NCBI RefSeq assembly: GCF_029633915.1
Contig: NZ_CP091092.1
Span: 310,001-374,000 of the forward strand
Direction: 5' to 3'
DNA length: 64,000 nucleotides
Source of the DNA: Methanomicrobium antiquum
Lineage (GTDB): Archaea > Halobacteriota > Methanomicrobia > Methanomicrobiales > Methanomicrobiaceae
Position numbers and translations under genes: made by a program. Of the stretch, positions 27,308-39,336 are shown piece after piece; within the stretch, counting starts at the first letter, position 1; the number at the start of each line of letters is the position of its first letter. The notes beneath the pieces are model-generated. The model worked only from the letters and a program-made list of their open reading frames with translations, was not told the DNA's origin and did no database searches.

Positions 27308-28091
27308 CCATTGAAAGCGGAGTTGGTTTTTTGTCAGGGTCAGGGTTTGTGTTCATTATTTTTTCAGCAAGCTTTCTGTATACATCTGCCTGTTCAGATT
27401 CAGGAGCATATTCAAGGACTGTTTTTTTGTTAACCTCTGATACTCTTACAATCTGGCTTCGCGGTATAAAACCTGTAAGTTCTGAGTTGATTTTTTCTGC
27501 AAATTCTGATACAAGCCCAAGTTCCCCCTCAATATTTTGTGAATTGCAGATAACACCACCTAATGTACAGCACGGTTTTGAGCGTTTTGACAGACGGGCA
27601 ATTGCCTTGCAGATGTTGTTTGCGGCATAAAGTGCCATGAAGTCCCCCGATGTTACAAGATAGACTTCGCGAGCGTAACCCTCCCGCATCGGCATTGCGA
27701 ATCCGCCACAGACAACATCGCCTAAAACATCATATACTATTACATCGCCGTAGAGCGCGTCTAACTTTTCCAGAAGCTGAAATGTTGCGATGATGCCGCG
27801 GCCTGCACAGCCGACACCAGGCTCAGGTCCTCCCGCTTCAACACAGCGGATATTGTTGTAGCCTGAAAAGACAACATCTTCTGTTGTAATATTCCCTTCG
27901 CCTTTTTCTCTTACAAGATCAAGGACTGTTGGAATCCATTGACCGTGCATTAACATGCGCGTACTGTCATGTTTCGGGTCGCATCCTATTTGGAGAATAT
28001 CTAAGGATTTTTCTGAAAGGGCAGCGGAAAGGTTTGCCGATGTTGTTGATTTTCCTATTCCTCCCTTGCCGTAGAGGGCGATTTGTTTCAT
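27267..28091 (-). CDS. NifH-like nitrogenase reductase
   Basis: This ATP-driven electron donor has the P-loop [11 protein letters not shown], switch features [11 protein letters not shown], and two cluster ligands C95 (GVGCAGRG) and C128 ([10 protein letters not shown]) for a 4Fe-4S cluster shared by the homodimer. The 274 residues are normal for NifH and relatives. As first gene of the operon it would supply electrons to the D/K-like complex. The window shows no nifEN, nifB, amtB or glnB genes, so ordinary nitrogen fixation is unlikely from this locus. Confidence 0.93.
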   Translation of the reverse strand: MKQIALYGKGGIGKSTTSANLSAALSEKSLDILQIGCDPKHDSTRMLMHGQWIPTVLDLVREKGEGNITTEDVVFSGYNNIRCVEAGGPEPGVGCAGRGIIATFQLLEKLDALYGDVIVYDVLGDVVCGGFAMPMREGYAREVYLVTSGDFMALYAANNICKAIARLSKRSKPCCTLGGVICNSQNIEGELGLVSEFAEKINSELTGFIPRSQIVRVSEVNKKTVLEYAPESEQADVYRKLAEKIMNTNPDPDKKPTPLSMDELETLAQKYIKA

Positions 28092-28205
28092 TGTTGTAAT
28101 AGAGTTTGTTTTTGGAAGTGAAATATTGTTGGTGAATAATTTCTTTTGATTGTCAGTTGTTTAAAATATGATAGAAGCTATAATTTTCTTCAGGTTATAT
28201 CTTAA

Positions 28206-30032
28206 ATGTCAGTAATAAGCGATTCTGTTAATATTATGCGTTTTCTTTTCAGCCCTTTTAAGAAGTTAATAGCACTGTATCTGATATCCGTAATTGCTCT
28301 GTCCTTTTTGGAAGTATTCAGAATTTCGCTTGTATATCCTATAATTAATTATGGTCTTGGCGTTGAAAACCAGCCCAAATTACTTGATGCTTTTTATGAC
28401 TTTTTACTGCCCTCTTCTATGAATCCCTTTGTTGCATCTGCTCTATTGCTTCTTGTTATAACAGTTATGATTGCCGGGATATATGGTACAGTTGCATATG
28501 GAGGTTCATATGTATTTTCCACAGTTCGTGATTCACTTGACAGAAAGGTATTTGAAAGGATAAAAAGCAGGCCCTATAGGTATTTTGCAGGGAAAAAACA
28601 GGGGGATTTGTTATATATTGGTCAGGGTGCTGTTCTTGAATCAAGCAATGCCATCAACCAGTTTGTTGAGCTTTTAAGAAACGGTTTTATGTCTCTTTTT
28701 TATCTTTTACTCTTGTTTTACCTTTCATTCTGGCTGACAATCTGTGTAATGATCCTTGGAATATTTTATGCTTTCATTGTAAAAAAATCCCTTTTTTCCC
28801 GTGTTTATCGAAACAGCAGTGTTTTAAATATTTCTTTGATGGAAAAATCTGTTGTCTACCAGGAGTTCATCTCCGGAATTAAAACAATATTTATCACAGG
28901 CTCTCTTGACTACTGGTCAGAAAAATATGATTCTGCGGTAAAAAAATTAAAAAAAGCCTATACCAATGTTTATGCTTTGGGAAAAATTCCAATAATAGCA
29001 AATGATTTCATAATGTTTTCAATTATTGCTCTTGGAGGAATTCTTCTGTATGTATTTACAGGCGGCGATTTTATCCCATATATTGGAATATTTGGAACAT
29101 TTATGCTTGCTTTGTACAGACTTGTTCCGTCTTTGTCAGCTGCTCAGAGCAATCTTTCATTACTTGTTCAGTACCTTCCTTCACTTGAACTTGTATACGG
29201 AATTCTGATTGAAGATTCTGATGAAGAAGAATCATCAGAAAATGGCTCAGATAGCAAGGAATTTTCTTTTAGAGAAAAAATAGAATTTGATAATGTCTCC
29301 TTTTTTTATGAAGAGGGCAAAAGAAAGACTCTTGACAATATAACTTTTGAGATTTCCAAAAATTCAAGGATTGCAATTGTCGGAAGCTCCGGAGCCGGGA
29401 AAACAACGGTTGCTAACCTTCTTGCACTTTTATATAGGCCTGTATCGGGGAGTATTTTAATAGACGGGGTTAGCCTGAGTGAAATTTGTAGTTCTGATTA
29501 CCTTTCTCATTTGGGGTACATTGGCCAGGAGACATTTGTTTATCACAATACCATCCGGGAAAACATCCGGTTTGGGCAGGATTGTTCTGAAGATGATATA
29601 ATGGAGGCTGCAAAACTTGCTGATGCACATGAATTCATTATGGCAACGAATGATGGATATGACACGGTTATTGGTGATCAGGGCTTAAAACTATCCGGAG
29701 GACAGCGGCAGAGGATTGCGATTGCAAGGATTATATTAAGGAAACCTGAGATTTTGCTCCTTGATGAGGCAACAAGTTCGCTTGACAATATCTCAGAGCA
29801 GAAAATTATGGAGTCTGTTGAAAAGCTTTCTAAAAATATGACTGTAATTATAATAGCCCACCGGTTGTCAACCGTTCAGAATGCGGATCAGATTTTCGTT
29901 TTGAAGGGCGGGAAGCTTGTTGAAAGAGGCTCTCATAATGAATTAATGGAGTTGAGGGGAGAGTATCAGAGATTGTATCTCGGTCAGAAGAAAGATGGTT
30001 TTGTGGAGACTTCCTCTTTGGAAAAGGAATAA
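28206..30032 (+). CDS. ABC exporter with fused membrane and ATPase domains
   Basis: Residues 1-330 contain six membrane helices; residues 350-600 are the ATPase: Walker A GSSGAGKTTV, signature LSGGQRQRIAIAR, Walker B LLLDEATSSLD and the H-loop IIAHRLSTV. This is a half-transporter of the MsbA/lipid-flippase type that works as a dimer. Position at the head of the glycan locus suggests export of a lipid-linked glycan, as for PglK-type flippases. No ribosome-binding site is visible; it is divergent from the NifH-like gene. Confidence 0.92.
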   Translation: MSVISDSVNIMRFLFSPFKKLIALYLISVIALSFLEVFRISLVYPIINYGLGVENQPKLLDAFYDFLLPSSMNPFVASALLLLVITVMIAGIYGTVAYGGSYVFSTVRDSLDRKVFERIKSRPYRYFAGKKQGDLLYIGQGAVLESSNAINQFVELLRNGFMSLFYLLLLFYLSFWLTICVMILGIFYAFIVKKSLFSRVYRNSSVLNISLMEKSVVYQEFISGIKTIFITGSLDYWSEKYDSAVKKLKKAYTNVYALGKIPIIANDFIMFSIIALGGILLYVFTGGDFIPYIGIFGTFMLALYRLVPSLSAAQSNLSLLVQYLPSLELVYGILIEDSDEEESSENGSDSKEFSFREKIEFDNVSFFYEEGKRKTLDNITFEISKNSRIAIVGSSGAGKTTVANLLALLYRPVSGSILIDGVSLSEICSSDYLSHLGYIGQETFVYHNTIRENIRFGQDCSEDDIMEAAKLADAHEFIMATNDGYDTVIGDQGLKLSGGQRQRIAIARIILRKPEILLLDEATSSLDNISEQKIMESVEKLSKNMTVIIIAHRLSTVQNADQIFVLKGGKLVERGSHNELMELRGEYQRLYLGQKKDGFVETSSLEKE

Positions 30033-30113
30033 TATTTATTGGTCTTATTTTTTAAGCTGAACTTTTTTTATTGGATGAAGTTCATAAATCTATAATTAAA
30101 TATTGGGGAAAAA

Positions 30114-31157
30114 ATGAAAAAAGCGTTAATTACCGGCATAACCGGTCAGGACGGATCATATTTGGCAGAACTTCTGCTTCACAAAGGCTATGAGGTTCAT
30201 GGAATTATAAGAAGAGCTTCAACTTTCAATACGGGAAGAATTGATAATATTTATTCTGACCCTCATGATGCCGGAGCAAGGCTCTTTCTCCATTATGGAG
30301 ATCTCTCAGATTGTGAGCAGATTTCAAATATAATCTATAATATCTGCCCTGATGAGATATACCATCTTGGCGCACAAAGCCATGTGAGGGTGAGCTTTGA
30401 TATACCTGAATATACAAGCAACGTTACAGGTCTTGGCACAACAAGACTTCTTGAGGCTTTAAGAAGAAAGGACAGCAAAATTAAATTTTACCAAGCTTCA
30501 AGCAGTGAGATGTTTGGCGCAGCAAAACCGCCGCAGAATGAAAATACTGAGTTTGTTCCCAGAAGTCCGTATGCATGTGCAAAACTTTATTCATACTGGA
30601 TGGTTAAAAACTACCGCGAAGGATATAATTTGTTTGCCTCAAACGGGATTTTATTTAACCATGAATCTCCGCGCCGCGGTGAAACGTTTGTTACAAGAAA
30701 GGTTACACGCGGGATTGCTTCAATTCTTTCAGGAAAAGAAAAGTACCTTTACATGGGGAATCTTGATGCAAGGCGTGACTGGGGTTTTGCACCTGAATAT
30801 GTTGAGGCTATGTGGAGAATTCTTCAGAATGATAAGCCGGATGATTTTGTGATTGCAACAGGAGAGACACATTCTGTTAAGGAATTTTTAGAAGAGGCTT
30901 TCTCGTATGTCGGTAAGCATATGAATGATTTTGTTAAAATTGATTCAAAATATTTCCGTCCGACAGAAGTTGAGGTTTTAATCGGGGATGCCTCTAAATC
31001 TGATAAAGAATTAGGATGGAAACCAAAAGTAACTTTTTCTGATCTTGTCAGGATTATGGTTGATGCTGATATGAGGGCCGCTGGACTTGAGGTTGCAGGC
31101 GAGGGTGATGAAATTCTTGCTAAGAAATTCTCTGATAAATGGTGGAGAGGGGACTGA
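30114..31157 (+). CDS. gmd: GDP-mannose 4,6-dehydratase
   Basis: Gmd makes GDP-4-keto-6-deoxymannose, the precursor of GDP-fucose and GDP-rhamnose. The 347-residue SDR enzyme shows the NADP site [21 protein letters not shown], the active-site [10 protein letters not shown] (YxxxK) and [17 protein letters not shown], all diagnostic. It precedes the fucose synthase-like gene by 62 bp in the same direction. Confidence 0.97.
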   Translation: MKKALITGITGQDGSYLAELLLHKGYEVHGIIRRASTFNTGRIDNIYSDPHDAGARLFLHYGDLSDCEQISNIIYNICPDEIYHLGAQSHVRVSFDIPEYTSNVTGLGTTRLLEALRRKDSKIKFYQASSSEMFGAAKPPQNENTEFVPRSPYACAKLYSYWMVKNYREGYNLFASNGILFNHESPRRGETFVTRKVTRGIASILSGKEKYLYMGNLDARRDWGFAPEYVEAMWRILQNDKPDDFVIATGETHSVKEFLEEAFSYVGKHMNDFVKIDSKYFRPTEVEVLIGDASKSDKELGWKPKVTFSDLVRIMVDADMRAAGLEVAGEGDEILAKKFSDKWWRGD

Positions 31158-31207
31158 AGGGTAAAACTTTCTTTTGGTTGAACTCCGGATATTAGATTAT
31201 TAAATAG

Positions 31208-32158
<951 letters not shown>

Positions 32159-32372
32159 TGATGTATATATTTTAATTAGAGAAAAAAATCAATATTGTCT
32201 AAGATAAATGTGCAACTGATAAAGAACAATGCATATGATATTAAATTTAATATATAGTTTATCAGATGATATGATCTAGATTATATTTTTCTTAAAGTGA
32301 ATATTAAATTTGCAGAACATAGTATATTTATACAAATACTATTCTATATATTTGTAATCTGAGCTGATTGAT

Positions 32373-33062
32373 GTGAATATATCAAATTTTGTAGTAAATA
32401 CATTACATAAATTAGGTTACAGGAAACCAAATCCATCTGATTATTCTACAATTGTGGGTGTAGGATCTATTGTTCCTATTCAGATAGAGGCCTATTTTTT
32501 AGCTTTAAATAAATATGTTGATGAGGATTGTAAAATTTTAGATGTTGGTTTTGGATTGGGTTATGGACTTAATATATTGGCAATAAAAGCAAAGGAAGTT
32601 AGTGGTGTTGATGTTGACAAGAAAGTTTATGATTATTGCCAGGAAACTGTTGTAGGGAGAAATCCAAGACTTATTTCACTTGAAATTTACGATGGCTATA
32701 ATTTGCCATTTTCTGATGAATCTTTTGATATTGTTACTTGTGTTGATGTTATAGAACATGTTGAAGATTACAATCGGCTTATCAAAGAAATGTTACGAAT
32801 ATCAAAAAAAGGAATTTTCTTAAGCACCCCAAATAGGCGGTCGGAAAATACAAACCGGGATGGAAGTCCAAAAAACTATTGGCATTTAAGAGAATGGAAT
32901 TTTGAGGAATTTGATGAAATAATATCTCATTTTGGTTCTGTAGATTGGAATTTTATAAATGGACATTCTGATGGCCCATTTTTAGTATCTTCTAAAATAT
33001 CCAAAAATACAATGGCTTTATCGCCATTTATTTTTAAAAATGAGAGTATATGGAGTAAATAA
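32373..33062 (+). CDS. SAM-dependent methyltransferase (class I)
   Basis: The 229 residues hold a Rossmann methyltransferase core: CKILDVGFGLGYGLNI (motif I), VSGVDVDKKVYDY, LPFSDESFDIVTCVDVIEHVEDY and KKGIFLSTPNRRSENTN. It starts at GTG 32373. In this cluster it probably modifies a sugar or lipid carrier; the substrate cannot be read. The next methyltransferase gene begins 1 bp after its stop. Confidence 0.85.
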   Translation: MNISNFVVNTLHKLGYRKPNPSDYSTIVGVGSIVPIQIEAYFLALNKYVDEDCKILDVGFGLGYGLNILAIKAKEVSGVDVDKKVYDYCQETVVGRNPRLISLEIYDGYNLPFSDESFDIVTCVDVIEHVEDYNRLIKEMLRISKKGIFLSTPNRRSENTNRDGSPKNYWHLREWNFEEFDEIISHFGSVDWNFINGHSDGPFLVSSKISKNTMALSPFIFKNESIWSK

Positions 33063-33063
33063 A

Positions 33064-33822
33064 ATGGACGAGAGTCATATTATTCAAAAAGTTGATATTA
33101 ACAGATGGGAACAGGCACAGGAATTTGAACTTAAATCTGCTGAACAAGCAATTGGATCAGATGATGACTGGAATAAATGGTGGTACGAAAAATTTGAAGA
33201 ATATTCAGTTCTAAAAAGCAAACATTATAATAATGTTTTAGAAGTTGGTTGTGGTCCACATACAAATGTAAGATACATTTTACCTTCCATAACTTTTGAT
33301 AAATTATGGTTTGAGGATCCACTGATTCAATTTTATATTACACACAACTTAAATGGATCAAATTCGTATTTAAGAAAAATTAGAAATCATGTTAAAAAAA
33401 ATCCAATAAATTATCTGCTAAAACTCTATTCTGACAAAAATATGGTGATTGATCTTTCCTCATCAAAACTTGAAGACCTGCCATATAAGGATCAGCAGAT
33501 GGATTTAATAATCTGCATAAATGTACTTGATCATGTTAATGATTTTAAAAAATGTATGGAGGAAATATTCAGAGTATTAAAAAATGGAGGGTTATTAGTT
33601 TTGGGTCAGGATTTATCTAATAAAGAAGATCAGATGTATTGTCCTGAATCATATGAAGATATTGGGCATCCTATAAAAATAGATCATTTATTAATTGAAA
33701 AGATACTTGTCGGAAAATATCATCCGCTATTTGAAAAGATTTTAACTCGGGATGAAGGAAGAAATCCTAAAGCACATTATGCGACATACTTGGGAATATT
33801 GCAAAAAGAGACTATTCAATAA
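33064..33822 (+). CDS. SAM-dependent methyltransferase (class I), second copy type
   Basis: Motif I reads NVLEVGCGPHTNVRYI, the acidic loop is VIDLSSSKLEDLPYKDQQMDLIICINVLDHV (core: DLIICINVLDHV) and motif III is LKNGGLLVLGQDL. It is unlike the gene before it outside the core. ATG 33064 has GGAG upstream, so the earlier start at 33040 is less likely. The degraded IS1634 copy begins 5 bp after the stop, so its 3' neighbourhood has been rearranged. Confidence 0.83.
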   Translation: MDESHIIQKVDINRWEQAQEFELKSAEQAIGSDDDWNKWWYEKFEEYSVLKSKHYNNVLEVGCGPHTNVRYILPSITFDKLWFEDPLIQFYITHNLNGSNSYLRKIRNHVKKNPINYLLKLYSDKNMVIDLSSSKLEDLPYKDQQMDLIICINVLDHVNDFKKCMEEIFRVLKNGGLLVLGQDLSNKEDQMYCPESYEDIGHPIKIDHLLIEKILVGKYHPLFEKILTRDEGRNPKAHYATYLGILQKETIQ

Positions 33823-33827
33823 GATGT

Positions 33828-34316
33828 ATCACTTGTTATTAATGGCCTGACATTCATTGACAGGTGGCTTTATCTTCATCCGGTGTTCTTCAAAGACGTT
33901 CCAACAGAGCATTTCTTTGGTAAAGGGATTTATCCGGACATTTCACTGACGGTAAACTGGAAAGAACTATCAATAGAATCCATGAAATATGAACCTGCCG
34001 AATTATTCATTCCAATCGTGATAAAAAGATCATGAAACATGAATATGGGATCCACTGTATTCATTTTGATATTACGAATTTTAGCGATTACGGATCCAAT
34101 GAAATTGAATGCGATTCACGGAATATAGAGATGACATTTAGTCATACATAAGATGGCGGTGACATAAAGTCTAGTGCTGAAATGAGTATTTTTTAGGTTT
34201 AGGATAGTTTTGAACTTAAGTTTAGTGTAGAAGGCAAGATTAAATCGTAATTACAAACTTGAAATAAGACTTGTGAATGATCTTATTACTGATGTGAAGA
34301 GATTGTTGTAGTATCA
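33828..34316 (+). pseudogene. Degraded IS1634-family transposase remnant
   Basis: Two blocks match the full element at 42.8 kb. The first (TCACTTGTTATTAATGG onward) covers codons for the conserved VINGLAFIDRRLYLHPVFF region through the THFTNFSV-equivalent area, with stops and frameshifts. The second (GAACTTAAGTTTAGTG) matches the last part of the transposase. The middle 1 kb is missing. This is an old, dead copy. Confidence 0.85.
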
Positions 34317-34372
34317 CGAAAATTGTTTGATTTATTCATCTATTTTTAGAATTGAAGAAATTCCTGAAGTTG

Positions 34373-35317
34373 CTAATCGTTAGTTAAAACATCATTAAAG
34401 TAATTAATTGTTTTTTTCAATCCATCTTCAAGTTTAATTTGTGGTACCCAGCCTAATTTTTCTTCAGCCAAATTTATCTGAGGTTTTCTTTGCTTTGGAT
34501 CGTCTTCAGGAAGTGGTTTAAAAACAATCTTGCTTTTTGAATCAGTCATTTTTATAATTATTTCAGCTAATTCTAAAATTGTGAATTCGCATGGATTTCC
34601 TAAATTAACTGGGCCAGTAAATCCTTCTTTTGAATTCATCATCATTGTCATTCCTTTAATAAGATCATCAACATAACAAAAGCTCCGTGTTTGTGAACCT
34701 GTGCCATAGACTGTAATATCCTTGTTTTTTAGCGCTTGAACTATAAAATTGCTTATTACACGACCGTCATTTGGATGCATTCTTGGTCCATATGTATTGA
34801 AAATACGAATTACTTTAATATTCAATCCATGCTGACGATGATAATCAAAAAATAATGTTTCTGCACAACGTTTTCCTTCGTCATAACAAGCTCTGGGGCC
34901 GATTTGATTGACATTTCCTCGGTAATTTTCTGGTTGAGGATGGATTGTAGGATCGCCATATACTTCACTTGTCGATGCCTGAAGAATAGGTACGTGCAAT
35001 CTTTTTGCCAAACCTAACATATTTATTGCACCAACAACGCAGGTTTTTGTTGTTTGTGCAGGATTATATTGATAATGGACTGGGCTTGCTGGGCAGGCAA
35101 GATTATAGATTTCATCAACTTCAACATATAATGGAAAAGTTACATCATGTCGGATAAGCTCAAAATTTTCATTTCCCAGCAAATGTGAAACATTCTCACG
35201 CCCTCCGGTAAAAAAATTATCTACACAAAGAACATAATGTCCCTCATTTAGAAGTTTATCACACAAATGTGAACCTATGAATCCCGCTCCGCCAGTTACA
35301 AGTATTTGTTTTTTCAT
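34373..35317 (-). CDS. UDP-glucuronate decarboxylase (UDP-xylose synthase) family
   Basis: The 314-residue SDR has [64 protein letters not shown] (catalytic YxxxK) and [11 protein letters not shown]. The NLACPASP and RACYDEGKR segments are diagnostic of UXS enzymes that turn UDP-glucuronate into UDP-xylose. It points away from the neighbours and towards the IS remnant. UDP-xylose would feed the nearby glycosyltransferases. Confidence 0.93.
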   Translation of the reverse strand: MKKQILVTGGAGFIGSHLCDKLLNEGHYVLCVDNFFTGGRENVSHLLGNENFELIRHDVTFPLYVEVDEIYNLACPASPVHYQYNPAQTTKTCVVGAINMLGLAKRLHVPILQASTSEVYGDPTIHPQPENYRGNVNQIGPRACYDEGKRCAETLFFDYHRQHGLNIKVIRIFNTYGPRMHPNDGRVISNFIVQALKNKDITVYGTGSQTRSFCYVDDLIKGMTMMMNSKEGFTGPVNLGNPCEFTILELAEIIIKMTDSKSKIVFKPLPEDDPKQRKPQINLAEEKLGWVPQIKLEDGLKKTINYFNDVLTND

Positions 35318-35399
35318 GAAGTCAACAACCTTTGTTTTGTGTAAATTTGAGAATTAAAAAATAAAAAAAATCTTTCATAAATATAGTTGTTATATCTTA

Positions 35400-36656
35400 T
35401 TAAGTTAGTTTCATATAATTTAACATTTTTAGTAAAGAATCAATATTTATGAATATGTTTTCATGACCTATATGAGGATCGTAAAAATCTGGAGGTCTTT
35501 TTCCTTCACTCATTAAATAATAATAATTAAGATCTACTTGATTTGCTAATGTATAATAGCATGGATTAACGTAATTTGGGGAGAAAAATTCTAGTATTTG
35601 TGTTTTTGGATCACAGAAAACAATATTTGATAAACCTGCTCCATGTGGTGCAATAATCACTTCAGAATTATGAAATAATTCGACTTGTTCTTTAAATGAG
35701 ATTTCTTCAGAAAATATCAATTCAAATCCAAGAGGTTTTAGGATATTCATTATTTCTTTTTCATTTAAGACCTTTCTTCCATTTGAAGATTTATCACGTG
35801 ATATATACAGTCTTTTCTTTTTAGATTTATTATTTTTAGATATGACAGGAAGAAAAGAATCTCGTAAAAAATCACAAACCCATTTTGGCATATGCCCTGT
35901 ATTCCCGGGAAGAGATGGCACAATCATTTCATGTGCCTGTAAATAATCTTTTTCAGATATAGCTATACTAATGTCTAAGTATTTAAGGATTTCAAGAGTT
36001 TCTTTTTGAAACTGTGTTTTTATCTCATTAACAATAATTTTGTCTGGATGGCAGCCACACTGTTTGAGAATGTATATTTTTGGTAAGACATCAAATAACC
36101 AATGAAAGAAATACTGACCTACTTGTGATGATAAAATGGCTACTTTGCCATCAATATATTCCGGACTGGGAAGAAAAATTTTTTTGAATATATTTGATTC
36201 TCCAGGATCTTTTCTAATTGGTGTTGAAAAATCTTCTAATACAATATTGTCTTTTGTTACAATAATTCCTTCATTTCCAAAAACTCGTCCATTTTCCAAT
36301 TTTATAATGAATACAGAAGGTGTATTTATGCAATATTCTTCTTCAAATACCCAGTGTATTTTATTTTCAATTGTATGTGGTTTTTTATTGTATATTTTAG
36401 ATTCCGGATATATCTCAATGTGATCACAAAACATTTTATTATCTTCAATGTATTCACTAGCTTTTTGATGATGTATCGGTGCAATATTATTTTTGGTAGA
36501 AATGAGTATGAGTATTCTTTTTAAAACCATTGAAAATTTTATATGAATAATACCCGAAAATCTGAATATATTCATAATAGTATGAAAAATAAAGTGATTA
36601 TTTAAAACAACCAGTTTTAATAGTTTTTTTGAGTAATTGGCTATTATCTTTATCAT
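35400..36656 (-). CDS. GT61-family glycosyltransferase
   Basis: The 418-residue protein contains the DUF563/GT61 pattern: FFHWLFDVLPKIYILKQCG, RLYISRDKSSNGRKVLNE, SFKEQVELFHNSEVIIAPHGAGLSNIVFCDP (key: APHGAGLSN) and ILEFFSPNYVNPCYY. GT61 includes xylosyl- and GlcNAc-transferases, compatible with the adjacent UDP-xylose synthase. The first 60 residues are basic and variable; the real start may be internal. AT content is higher than the housekeeping genes, consistent with transfer. Confidence 0.85.
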   Translation of the reverse strand: MIKIIANYSKKLLKLVVLNNHFIFHTIMNIFRFSGIIHIKFSMVLKRILILISTKNNIAPIHHQKASEYIEDNKMFCDHIEIYPESKIYNKKPHTIENKIHWVFEEEYCINTPSVFIIKLENGRVFGNEGIIVTKDNIVLEDFSTPIRKDPGESNIFKKIFLPSPEYIDGKVAILSSQVGQYFFHWLFDVLPKIYILKQCGCHPDKIIVNEIKTQFQKETLEILKYLDISIAISEKDYLQAHEMIVPSLPGNTGHMPKWVCDFLRDSFLPVISKNNKSKKKRLYISRDKSSNGRKVLNEKEIMNILKPLGFELIFSEEISFKEQVELFHNSEVIIAPHGAGLSNIVFCDPKTQILEFFSPNYVNPCYYTLANQVDLNYYYLMSEGKRPPDFYDPHIGHENIFINIDSLLKMLNYMKLT

Positions 36657-36929
36657 CTGATTTTACCATCGCAATTTGGTATTATTTATTTTTGTGTTGA
36701 TACATATAGTAATAGTATAGTCGATTTTCTTTTGAGAATCTTTGAGTTAATTTTCAATAAATTTAGCTGGTGTAGTATATGTATTGTCTAGAAATTATTT
36801 CACATGAATTATTTTAAGATAAAATGACCCTCAAAATATGAAATGGATTTGTGATATCACAAAGGTGAACTGTTACAAAAAGAGTTTAATATAAAAATAA
36901 GATCTAATCTATGAACAATTGTAAGCAAA

Positions 36930-38081
36930 ATGATATCGGTAGATAATATAAAACGAAAAATTGTATTGTCGTATAAGCATATGACGGGTAATGATGTGGT
37001 CTCTCTATTTGCACCTGTAAAGAGTGATAAGAATGTGTTATTATCATATATCACACGGCCTTTTGAGATAGATCAAAATTCCTTAGAATTTTTGTCGCAT
37101 ACTAATAAATGGGAGTGTCTTCAAATTGCTCAAACATGGGTTGATCATGGTTATAATGTGGATATCATAGATTATGATAACAATTATTTTAAGCCAAAAA
37201 AGAATTACTCAATTTTTATAGATATCCATTCAAACATGGAGCGTCTGTCTTCGCAGCTTGGAAAGAACTGCAAAAAAATATTGCATATTACCGGTGCATA
37301 TTGGAAATTTCAGAATCGTGCTGAAAAAATCAGATTATCTAATTTGCAGGATAGAAAAAATTTTTCTTTAGCCCCACGAAGTCAGGTGCCCCCTAGTCGT
37401 GGTATTGAATTTGCTGATTGTGCAACTATTCTGGGAAATGAATTTACTAAAGGAACATTCTCAGAATTCGGAAAGAAGCTATATGAAATTCCTCTTTCAA
37501 CAACAATAGAATATCCCCTCTTTGAGAAGGATTTTAGTAAAATCAATAAAAACTATCTTTGGTTTGGAAGTTCTGGGATGGTACATAAGGGTTTGGATCT
37601 GGTACTGGATGTGTTTCGGGAATTGCCGGATTATAATCTCACTGTTTGTGGAAATGTTAGTAAAGAGAAGGATTTCGAAAAGGCATATTATGAAGAATTA
37701 TATTGTTTGCCGAATATTCATACATTAGGCTTTGTTGATGTAAGAAGTGATATTTTTCTGGCTGTCATAAAGAATACAGCTGCATTGATATTCCCCTCAT
37801 GCTCTGAAGGTCAGTCAGGGTGTGTTGTTACTTGTATGCATGCAGGCCTGATTCCGGTTATCAGTTATGAATCCGGAGTTAGTGTCAGCAATAATTCAGG
37901 CATTATACTTAAAAACAATAACATTGAAGAGATATTATGCTCTATTATAAATTTATCCACAAAACCTGCAGATGAACTTAGGGCAATGTCTCTTAATTCA
38001 TGGCTTTATGCAAGAAAATATCATACCAGAGAAAATTTCTTAAATCATTACTGTAGTTTTGCTGATAAATTGGTTGAATAG
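36930..38081 (+). CDS. GT4-type glycosyltransferase
   Basis: This 383-residue GT-B protein has an N-terminal acceptor domain with ILHITGAYWKFQNRA and a C-terminal donor domain with NYLWFGSSGMVHKGLDLVLDVF, VDVRSDIFLAVIKNTAALIFPSCSEGQSGCVVTCMHAG (the E-x7-E-like nucleotide region, key SCSEGQSG) and SYESGV. It has no signal peptide. The next glycosyltransferase begins 6 bp after its stop. Confidence 0.8.
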   Translation: MISVDNIKRKIVLSYKHMTGNDVVSLFAPVKSDKNVLLSYITRPFEIDQNSLEFLSHTNKWECLQIAQTWVDHGYNVDIIDYDNNYFKPKKNYSIFIDIHSNMERLSSQLGKNCKKILHITGAYWKFQNRAEKIRLSNLQDRKNFSLAPRSQVPPSRGIEFADCATILGNEFTKGTFSEFGKKLYEIPLSTTIEYPLFEKDFSKINKNYLWFGSSGMVHKGLDLVLDVFRELPDYNLTVCGNVSKEKDFEKAYYEELYCLPNIHTLGFVDVRSDIFLAVIKNTAALIFPSCSEGQSGCVVTCMHAGLIPVISYESGVSVSNNSGIILKNNNIEEILCSIINLSTKPADELRAMSLNSWLYARKYHTRENFLNHYCSFADKLVE

Positions 38082-38087
38082 ATTATT

Positions 38088-39245
38088 ATGCAAGTATTAT
38101 TTGATCACCAGGTATTTTCTTTTCAAAAGTATGGAGGCATTTCAAGATATTTTTGTGAATTAATGGATCAATTCACATTTATACCTGATACGAATTTCAA
38201 TATTGGCATAAGGCATTCAAACAATGAAAATCTTGTATCCAGAAAAAATCTTTATAAATATTGGTCTAATCCAAGCAAATATCTCTGCAATTCAAAAGTA
38301 TTTCCTTATATTCAAAAAAAATGTAACGTGGATTTGTTGAATTTGATTCAAATTAACAATTCTGAATCAATACGAATGCTAAAAAAGAGTAATTATGACT
38401 TATTTCACCCGACATACTATGATCCGTATTTTCTGAAATATATTGAAAAAAGACCATATGTGCTAACAGTTTATGATATGATTCATGAATTATATCCTGA
38501 ATCGTTTTCAAAAAAAGATCCTGTCAGTCTTTGGAAAAAAAAGCTAATACAAAATGCAACTTCAATAATCTCAATTTCAGAGAGTACTAAAAAGGATATT
38601 ATAGATCTTTATGGAACAGATGATTCTAAAATTCGTGTAGTATATCTTGGAAATCCTCTTGAAAATATAACAAAATTACAAGAAAAAGACTCATTTTCAG
38701 TTGAAAAGGAATTTAGTTTTGAGTACCTGTTATTTGTTGGTAAAAGATCCGGTTGTAAAAATTTTCAATTTTTTATTAAATGTATAGCTGAATACCTTAT
38801 CATGGCCCAAAAACATGTTGTTTGTGCGGGGGGTGGGTTTTTCACTCCCGATGAAATATCTCTATTTAAAAAATTGGATATAATAAACAAGATTCATTAT
38901 GTCGATATTAATGATTCAAATATATGCAAATTATATCTAAATGCGATGGCATTTATTTTTCCTTCGTTATATGAGGGATTTGGACTTCCTGTGCTGGAAG
39001 CTTTTTCATGTGGTTGTCCTGTGATATTAAGTAGTTCCAGTTCTCTTCCTGAAGTTGGAGGAGATGCAGCCTGTTATATTAATCCAGAATCTTCAGAGTC
39101 AATTATGCAAGGCGTTAAGTGCGTTTGTTCAGATGAGAATTATAGGAGTGATTTAATTGATAAAGGATTTAAGCAATTAAAAATATTTTCGTGGAGAAAA
39201 ACAGCTCTTGAAACAAAAAAAGTTTATGAAGATACATTACAATAA
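38088..39245 (+). CDS. GT4-type glycosyltransferase
   Basis: This is a clear GT4 enzyme: [17 protein letters not shown] at the N-terminus, [39 protein letters not shown] at the donor-domain start, and [38 protein letters not shown] (key [10 protein letters not shown]). These match mannosyl/rhamnosyl transferases of surface polysaccharide loci. It is probably cotranscribed with its upstream neighbour. Confidence 0.9.
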   Translation: MQVLFDHQVFSFQKYGGISRYFCELMDQFTFIPDTNFNIGIRHSNNENLVSRKNLYKYWSNPSKYLCNSKVFPYIQKKCNVDLLNLIQINNSESIRMLKKSNYDLFHPTYYDPYFLKYIEKRPYVLTVYDMIHELYPESFSKKDPVSLWKKKLIQNATSIISISESTKKDIIDLYGTDDSKIRVVYLGNPLENITKLQEKDSFSVEKEFSFEYLLFVGKRSGCKNFQFFIKCIAEYLIMAQKHVVCAGGGFFTPDEISLFKKLDIINKIHYVDINDSNICKLYLNAMAFIFPSLYEGFGLPVLEAFSCGCPVILSSSSSLPEVGGDAACYINPESSESIMQGVKCVCSDENYRSDLIDKGFKQLKIFSWRKTALETKKVYEDTLQ

Positions 39246-39336
39246 ATTAGTAATACTGTCTAAAAATGTTTTTTAGAAAATTTTCTATTATGAAATAATA
39301 AATTATGAATGAACAGCAAATAAATTTAGTATTAAC

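Noticed and set aside
25117-28091. The F430 enzymes CfbC/CfbD or a true nitrogenase
   Set aside because: There are two distinct D/K-like genes rather than one CfbD, the CfbD N-terminal pattern is absent, and FeMo-cofactor ligands and accessory nif genes are missing.
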